From CAZWKI01 sp964634645 (GTDB lineage: Bacteria; Patescibacteriota; Patescibacteriia; UBA1558; S5-K13), in the NCBI GenBank assembly GCA_964634645.1, contig CAZWKI010000021.1, forward strand, positions 1 through 17,882: a stretch of 17,882 nt of DNA, read 5' to 3'. The position numbers and the translations under genes are program-made. Under the pieces are notes generated by a model, which worked only from the letters and a program-made list of their open reading frames with translations, made no database searches and was not told the origin of the DNA. Each line of letters begins with the position of its first letter. Positions within the stretch are counted from its first letter, which is position 1. Positions 13,353 through 17,882 of the stretch are shown piece by piece.

Positions 13353-13384
13353 ACGAAAAAAACAAAAAAACCAAATACTGGTTT
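13353..13384 (-). terminator. Intrinsic terminator upstream of dnaX
   Basis: AAACCA (13368-13373)/TGGTTT (13379-13384), with a 5-base loop, is followed on the minus strand by TTTTG and a further run of seven T. It would stop transcripts from the 207-residue gene before dnaX. Confidence 0.7.
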
Positions 13385-13396
13385 CCTATAAAAAAT

Positions 13397-13563
13397 AACA
13401 ATAAACAATTAACAATAAACAGTGAAAAAATCTTTTATTCATTAACCGCGAACCACGCGAACCACGCGAACTACACGAAAAAAGACTTTTAAAATATAAA
13501 AACCTTTCGCGCTGTTCGCCTGTCCCGCCATAGTATGAATGTCNNNNNNNNNNAACAATAAAC
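13397..13563. repeat. Repeat cluster around the assembly gap
   Basis: AACAATAAAC occurs at 13397-13406, 13411-13420 and 13554-13563, on both sides of the gap. Between them lie four tandem 9-bp units of CGCGAACCA type (13447-13482, the last two degenerate) and a GC-rich segment, TTCGCGCTGTTCGCCTGTCC (13505-13524). No gene is supported here; the ORF running through the N bases is an artefact. Confidence 0.65.
13544..13553. other. Assembly gap (10 N) in the repeat cluster
   Basis: Ten N bases sit in a repeat-rich intergenic stretch, where short-read assembly commonly breaks. Its true length is unknown. Confidence 0.99.
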
Positions 13564-13577
13564 AAATAATAGTCAAT

Positions 13578-13607
13578 GCCCAATAACCTTAATTTGATTA
13601 TTGGGGC
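13578..13607 (-). terminator. Hairpin directly after the 207-residue gene
   Basis: GCCCAATAA (13578-13586) pairs with TTATTGGGGC (13598-13607) with one bulged base. It begins right at the stop codon. No clean U-run follows, so it may stabilise the 3' end rather than terminate; a better terminator is at 13353-13384. Confidence 0.5.
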
Positions 13608-14231
13608 TTATAAGGAGAGTTCATCTATATCGTTAGAAATATCACTTGAATCAATATCGTTTTCTATATTATTTGATGAATAATTGTTTAATCCACTTCC
13701 TATTATAATATTTTCAACAGCTGCCCAAATTGATTCTCCGTCTTGTGGAATTAAAACTATTGCTTCATCTCTATCATTGCCATGAAAATATGTAACACTT
13801 GCTTTTAGTACTTTGTAGGATCTATTTCCTGTTTCTACTTTGAATTCTCCAGTAAGAGAATCTTTTATAAGTGTTCCCTTTTCTCTTTTTCTTTCTATTG
13901 GACCAATTTGTTTGTATACAAAACTTCCGTCTTTTTTTATTATAAGTTTCAATATGTCACCTTCAACGAGTTTTGATTTTGAACAATAATTTGCTGGAAT
14001 TGAATATCTCTTTCCATCAGGACCAATCATTTGTTGACCATCAAAAACGCCTTCAACTATTTTGTTGTCTCCTTCTATTTTTTCTGATCCAACAGATTTT
14101 GCTATTGAACTAAAATCATGAGACGTTGAATTTATATCAACGCCAAGTTCATTAAAAATTATTTTTGCTTTATTTAATTCAAGCTCTATGTGAGATAAAA
14201 TATCTTTTAATTCATCTATCTTATTAAACAT
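13608..14231 (-). CDS. Conserved hypothetical protein (207 aa), Parcubacteria-type
   Basis: The N-terminal 28 residues form a likely amphipathic or coiled-coil helix (IDELKDILSHIELELNKA). A low-complexity linker leads to a beta-rich domain of about residues 58-178 with IVEGVFDGQQMIGPDGKRY, VPAN-like SIPANYCSKSKLVEGD, SFVYKQIGPIERK, YKVLKASVTYFHG and LIPQDGESIWAAVENII. The tail is acidic and Ser/Asp/Asn-rich. I recall similar proteins in Parcubacteria without an assigned function. The glycine- and lysine-rich beta segments could form a small barrel, but that is a guess. It has its own probable promoter at 14330-14358 within the end of the upstream ATPase gene region, and a hairpin at its stop. 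Confidence 0.75.
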   Translation of the reverse strand: MFNKIDELKDILSHIELELNKAKIIFNELGVDINSTSHDFSSIAKSVGSEKIEGDNKIVEGVFDGQQMIGPDGKRYSIPANYCSKSKLVEGDILKLIIKKDGSFVYKQIGPIERKREKGTLIKDSLTGEFKVETGNRSYKVLKASVTYFHGNDRDEAIVLIPQDGESIWAAVENIIIGSGLNNYSSNNIENDIDSSDISNDIDELSL

Positions 14232-14329
14232 TTTTTTGTTTTATTTCGAGCTATTCAAATTAATCTTGATTTGCTCGATTTAATTTATTTTTATTTTGAT
14301 ATGAAATATTTGTATTTGTTTGCATATTC

Positions 14330-14358
14330 ATTATACAACACTTTTTTATTTTTGAAAA
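14330..14358 (-). promoter_or_regulatory. Probable promoter of the 207-residue gene
   Basis: TATAAT (14335-14330) with TTTTCA (14358-14353) 17 bp upstream. The leader of about 95 bases contains a CGAG/CTCG hairpin between 14246 and 14280. Confidence 0.5.
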
Positions 14359-14365
14359 CAGATAA

Positions 14366-16873
14366 TTAGCCCATAAGTTTTATTCTGTTCATTATTTCAT
14401 TTTCAATAACACTTTTATCTTTTCCATATTTCAAACGAGAAAGCTCTTTTATTTCTTTTACATAATTTTGTTCTTCTGATTTTTCTCTTGAATAAACCTT
14501 CATACTAAATGCTGGTGGATTATAATTATCTACCAAAAGCCTTACATAGGCATTGTATGTTGGAACGTTTATAAGATCGAATTCATTAAAAACGGGAGAA
14601 AATTGTTTCACAACTGTTTCTGAATCTTTTGTGCCTATTCTAAAACTTACAAAAGTTCCTGTATTACCAAAAAGCGCATCTTTTATTGTTTCATCTCCCT
14701 TATTTATAAGCTGCGTAATATATTGATGAGCAACTATAAGGCCAAGACCATATTTTCTTGCTTCAGAAAGAATGACGGCAATACTGTCTGTAATAAAATT
14801 TTGAAACTCATCAACATATAAATAAAAATTATGTCTTTTGTCGTCTGGTAAGTCGGCACGAGATAAAGCTGCCATAAGTATTTTTCCGACAAAAATCATA
14901 CCAATGAGACTACTATTCAATTCACCTATTTTGCCCTTTGCAAGATTAATAAGTAAAATCTTTTTTTCTTCCATAACACGCCTAAAATTAAAAGCACTTT
15001 TCTGTTGGGCTATAATAGGTCTAATTGTATCATTTGAAATAAATGGTGTAAGTTTGCTTGTAATATATGGAACCATGTTTGCAAGCGATGCTTCTCCACC
15101 AGCTTTTTCTGCCTGTTTTTGCCAAAAATCTGAAACAAGATAATCTTTGCATTTTGATAATTTGTATTTTCTAAATTCTTCATCTGCTAAAATTCTTGGT
15201 ATTTCAAGAAGAGTAGAACCCGATTCAACGTCTTCCATTGCAAGAAGCATTGTATTTCTCATATACTGTTCAAACATTGGACCACCCGTTGCACGAAGAT
15301 CATACAATTTGTCAAAAATTTTGATCATTTCATTTATAACAAAAGTTTTTTGATCTTGAGTTTCAAATTCAAGCATATTAACTCCAATTGGACGCTCAGT
15401 ATCAGATGGATCAAAAAGTATTACATCCTCTATTCTATTTTTTGGAATATATTTCATTATATCCTCTATCAAATCTCCATGTGGATCAATGACACAAATA
15501 CCCTCTCCATTATTAATATCTTGAATTGCCATATTTACTTGAAAATAGGATTTTCCAGTACCAGATTTACCAATAACATACATATGTCTTAATCTATCTT
15601 TATCTTTTATACGAATTATAGTGCTTTTGTCTCGATAAACATTTTCACCAAGAATTATGCCTTCTGTTGGAATATTATTTGGTGCTCCAAATTTTTTTGC
15701 TTCAAGCCAATATATACTAGGAATTTCAGTTGAAGTAAGTGGTAAATGATAAATACTTGCAAGCTCTTCTGGATTCAAAATCATTTTATGTTTTTCATTG
15801 AAGTTGCGATGAATAAAATCATCTATTAATTCATTCTGATTTGTTTTTGGAGCTGTAAATAAATTTCCATATTGATATAAATTATATTGAGAAAATGTAT
15901 TTATCATGCTTTCTAAATATATTTTTGCAAATCCTTCATTTTCTGCATTAATAACAATTCTAATATTAACATCCAATCCTGCTTTCGAATTTTTTTCTTC
16001 TACTGCCTTTATCATTTCTTGTTCTAACTGTGAAAGCGCTTGAGGTTCTTTTTCTTCATTTTTTTTGAGCATAAATGGATCAAAAAAATCATGAAATTCA
16101 ATCCAAAGCTTATTCCAAGATCCACTTATCCCAGCAATGCTTTTTGCTGTTTTGATATTTTTTCCTTTTGCAATTGCTTTTGTAAATTTTCCAGCCTTAG
16201 AATGCCAAGCCTTGTTTGAACTTCTTGCAATAATTTGAATAACAGCCGAATCATTTTTAGATATTTTGGTCATTGAATTAAGAACTGAATCCATTGGATC
16301 TATTTCTAATTTTTTGTATGTTTTGAGTGGAAAAACAAAGCTTTCTTTAAACTTTAAACGTGTTCCAATAGTTTTTCCAGTTGGACTAAAAACATTATAA
16401 TCATCTATCGGTGTTATCTCTGAATATGGATATATTGATTGAATTCTTTCTTTGAAAAAGTTTCCTTTATGTTTTGGAACTCCTATATAAAAATAAATGA
16501 GTCCTTCTTTTAAAACAATCTCTAGAGCAAAATGATCATCTCTTTGCCCAAAAAAAGCTTTTGTCCCCCTTTGTGCTTTGACACCACCCAAAATACTATA
16601 TAAATTTTCTGCAACAGAAATTTGCTCTTGAATTTTTTGATGTCCCTCATCACGTGTTTTATCTCCAAACTCAACATCGGCGAACTTTGGTACGCTTATT
16701 AAAAAAAGTTGCATTTCAAAAGCAGATTTTACGCTTTTTACATTAAAAATTTTCAACATCAAATAATATAAAAACCAAAAACAAAAAATCAAAAAACCAA
16801 TAATTATTGGAATGAATATATATAGAGGAATTATGTATTCATTCAACTGAATACTTGCGTCCAAGATGTTCAT
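14366..16873 (-). CDS. VirD4/TraD-like membrane-anchored ATPase (type IV secretion/conjugation type)
   Basis: This 835-residue protein has one long membrane segment near the N-terminus (about 13-43), then a domain of about 380 residues I cannot assign. The motor domain begins with Walker A GKSGTGKS (435-442), followed by CVIDPHGDLIED (460-471), FDPSD (487-491), and Walker B LYVDEF (685-690) with ILSEARKYGLGLIVAHQ (701-717). This layout matches coupling-protein ATPases that push DNA or protein through a membrane channel. No relaxase, pilin or other conjugation gene is in the window. It lies 12 bases after the 165-residue gene; I believe the pair recurs in Patescibacteria. A housekeeping role in DNA or protein transport is therefore as likely as conjugation. 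A plain DUF87/HerA-type ATPase is the alternative. Confidence 0.85.
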   Translation of the reverse strand: MNILDASIQLNEYIIPLYIFIPIIIGFLIFCFWFLYYLMLKIFNVKSVKSAFEMQLFLISVPKFADVEFGDKTRDEGHQKIQEQISVAENLYSILGGVKAQRGTKAFFGQRDDHFALEIVLKEGLIYFYIGVPKHKGNFFKERIQSIYPYSEITPIDDYNVFSPTGKTIGTRLKFKESFVFPLKTYKKLEIDPMDSVLNSMTKISKNDSAVIQIIARSSNKAWHSKAGKFTKAIAKGKNIKTAKSIAGISGSWNKLWIEFHDFFDPFMLKKNEEKEPQALSQLEQEMIKAVEEKNSKAGLDVNIRIVINAENEGFAKIYLESMINTFSQYNLYQYGNLFTAPKTNQNELIDDFIHRNFNEKHKMILNPEELASIYHLPLTSTEIPSIYWLEAKKFGAPNNIPTEGIILGENVYRDKSTIIRIKDKDRLRHMYVIGKSGTGKSYFQVNMAIQDINNGEGICVIDPHGDLIEDIMKYIPKNRIEDVILFDPSDTERPIGVNMLEFETQDQKTFVINEMIKIFDKLYDLRATGGPMFEQYMRNTMLLAMEDVESGSTLLEIPRILADEEFRKYKLSKCKDYLVSDFWQKQAEKAGGEASLANMVPYITSKLTPFISNDTIRPIIAQQKSAFNFRRVMEEKKILLINLAKGKIGELNSSLIGMIFVGKILMAALSRADLPDDKRHNFYLYVDEFQNFITDSIAVILSEARKYGLGLIVAHQYITQLINKGDETIKDALFGNTGTFVSFRIGTKDSETVVKQFSPVFNEFDLINVPTYNAYVRLLVDNYNPPAFSMKVYSREKSEEQNYVKEIKELSRLKYGKDKSVIENEIMNRIKLMG

Positions 16874-16885
16874 ATATTTTTATTT

Positions 16886-17383
16886 TTATTTTTTCTCTTC
16901 TTCTTTTTGCTTTAATTCTAAAAGTTTGCCAGTTTTTATTTTTGCTTCTTGTTTTATAAAAAATTTGTTAACTCCTGGAATTATAGAAAGCCAGTTTACT
17001 ATAAGATCCAAAATTTTTTTAACTTTTACTTTTGTTTCTCTAAGTAATATAAATATTTTGCCTGCTGTTTCTTCACCTTTTTGTTTAAATTCTAATTGTT
17101 TTTCTTTTGGAATTTGCATATACAATTCCACAAGTCCATCTTCTAGTATGTCGTCTATCTTTTTATTTAAGTCATCAAGAACTTCTTTGTCTTTGGGTAT
17201 TTTTTGAACTTGTTGTGTTTTCGTTTGAAGATTACTATCGTCTGAAATGTCTATATTTTCTTCTTTTGTAAATTCTATTATGTTCTCTGGGCTCTTTATT
17301 GTTTCGACTTGTTTACTCTCAGAAGATTCAGTTTCGACTTCTTTGTTTGGAAGTTTTTCTAGATTACTATTTGGATTTTGCAT
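16886..17383 (-). CDS. Conserved hypothetical protein (165 aa) paired with the VirD4-like ATPase
   Basis: Residues 1-65 are low-complexity and rich in Glu, Ser, Thr and Asn, probably disordered. Residues 66-160 are helical and charged: DDLNKKIDDILEDGLVELY, PKEKQLEFKQKGEETAGKI, then LDLIVNWLSIIPGVNKFF, an amphipathic helix with a Pro-Gly break, and a Lys/Glu-rich tail. There is no signal peptide or clear membrane span, though the 125-142 helix could lie on a membrane. It is the first gene of an operon with the ATPase (12-base gap), suggesting a partner or regulator of it. Similar proteins occur, as I recall, next to this ATPase in other Patescibacteria. Function is unknown. Confidence 0.75.
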   Translation of the reverse strand: MQNPNSNLEKLPNKEVETESSESKQVETIKSPENIIEFTKEENIDISDDSNLQTKTQQVQKIPKDKEVLDDLNKKIDDILEDGLVELYMQIPKEKQLEFKQKGEETAGKIFILLRETKVKVKKILDLIVNWLSIIPGVNKFFIKQEAKIKTGKLLELKQKEEEKK

Positions 17384-17411
17384 AAATTATCTTAAATTTT
17401 AAATCATTTAT

Positions 17412-17417
17412 ATTATA
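17412..17417 (-). promoter_or_regulatory. -10 box for the ATPase operon
   Basis: TATAAT on the minus strand lies 28 bases before the ATG at 17383. The -35 region at the normal distance (AGTATA) is poor. Confidence 0.45.
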
Positions 17418-17424
17418 ACACATT

Positions 17425-17453
17425 TTGCAAGCAATATACTATAATGATATAAT
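17425..17453 (+). promoter_or_regulatory. Probable promoter of the CorA-like gene
   Basis: TTGCAA (17425-17430), a 17-bp spacer and TATAAT (17448-17453). It is divergent from the ATPase operon promoter and would put the inverted repeat at 17472-17506 in the 5' leader. Confidence 0.55.
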
Positions 17454-17471
17454 GTTAAGTAATGAAATATG

Positions 17472-17506
17472 AAGTTTGAAGTATAAAGTAGATTGACTTC
17501 AAACTT
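17472..17506. repeat. Inverted repeat in the leader of the CorA-like gene (copy D)
   Basis: AAGTTTGAAGT (17472-17482) and its exact complement ACTTCAAACTT (17496-17506) flank a 13-base loop. AAACTTTAAA words continue to about 17525. It is shorter than, but of the same style as, the repeats upstream of uvrC, uvrB and dnaX. Confidence 0.6.
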
Positions 17507-17534
17507 TAAACTTTAAAACTTTTAACTTAAAATT

Positions 17535-17882
17535 ATGGGTTTAATACAAAAAATAAAAAACAATAGTCTTACATGGATTTACATTACAAATCCAAATGCT
17601 GGTTCTGTCGAATATTTAAGACAAAATTACAATTTTGACCCGCTGGACTTAGAAATGTGTATTAATGAAACTACTGGTGCAACGCTTTCAGAATACGATG
17701 ATTATTTGTTTATGGTATTAAACTTTCCTGTTTTTGACAGAGCTACCAAAACAATTTCATTGTCAAAATTAAATATATTTATAGGCAAAAATTATTTAAT
17801 AACAATAAATAACAAAAAATTGGAACCGCTTACAAGAATTTTTGATAATTCTCAAATAAATGAAAATGAAAAACAAAAATAT
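17535..17882 (+). CDS. CorA-like magnesium/divalent cation transporter, N-terminal part
   Basis: The first 116 codons of a gene that runs off the right edge. The start is MGLIQKIKNNSLTWIYITNP. The order LTWIYITNPNAGSVEYLRQNYNFDPLDLE (12-40), then SEYDDYLFMVLNFP (52-65), then LSKLNIFIGKNYLITINNKKLEPL (77-100) matches the cytoplasmic alpha/beta domain of CorA-family channels. The membrane part with the family GMN motif lies outside the window and cannot be checked. Expression is probably from the promoter at 17425-17453, with no SD at the ATG. Other proteins sharing this N-terminal domain, such as ZntB, cannot be excluded. Confidence 0.8.
   Translation, partial: MGLIQKIKNNSLTWIYITNPNAGSVEYLRQNYNFDPLDLEMCINETTGATLSEYDDYLFMVLNFPVFDRATKTISLSKLNIFIGKNYLITINNKKLEPLTRIFDNSQINENEKQKY

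Noticed and set aside
13447..13482. Tandem 9-bp units considered as a CRISPR array
   Set aside because: Units are contiguous with no spacers and are far too short for CRISPR repeats; no cas gene is nearby.
13386..13583. A 65-codon minus-strand ORF spanning the N gap
   Set aside because: It is translated from simple repeats, the 9-bp tandem array and N bases; there is no ribosome site or protein-like composition.
1..17882. Reassigned UGA codon, as in some CPR lineages
   Set aside because: No gene contains an in-frame TGA, tryptophan is TGG throughout, and one gene ends in TGA, so the standard bacterial code fits.

Overview
The window looks like part of a metagenome-assembled genome of a Patescibacteria (CPR) bacterium, probably of Parcubacteria type. 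The basis is very low GC outside one island, two 10-N assembly gaps (240-249 and 13544-13553), almost no Shine-Dalgarno sequences, TAA as the stop of every complete gene but one, small conserved proteins I associate with this group, and dispersed hairpin repeats. TGA is not read as an amino acid in any gene here. The lineage call is inference.

Layout, left to right. 1-7844 is a DNA repair and DNA modification region. It holds a partial uvrC (minus), a PemK/MazF-like toxin gene (plus), a probable small RNA gene converging on that toxin, a tiny membrane protein, a two-gene restriction-modification pair whose methyltransferase carries a one-base frameshift at a slippery A-run, and a coupled uvrB-uvrA pair (minus). 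8090-10619 is a probable four-gene minus-strand operon of envelope proteins: a cytochrome b5-like lipoprotein, two small membrane proteins and a YibE/F family protein. 10763-11459 is a self-contained, GC-richer cassette (own perfect promoter, strong SD, hairpins, TGA stop) for a membrane protein that looks foreign. 11476-13256 carries tRNA-Gln(CUG) and dnaX. 13257-13607 is a repeat cluster with an assembly gap. 13608-17383 is a minus-strand block with a conserved unknown protein, a VirD4/TraD-like membrane ATPase and its small partner gene. A divergent CorA-like transporter gene runs off the right edge.

The three Uvr proteins would form one nucleotide excision repair pathway, but in reduced form. 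UvrB ends before its C-terminal UVR domain, the matching UVR segment in UvrC is nearly gone, and UvrA lacks about 95 residues between its zinc modules. The other notable signals are the small RNA beside the lone toxin, the slippery-site frameshift in the methyltransferase, and a family of AT-rich inverted repeats lying directly against the start codons of uvrC, uvrB and dnaX.
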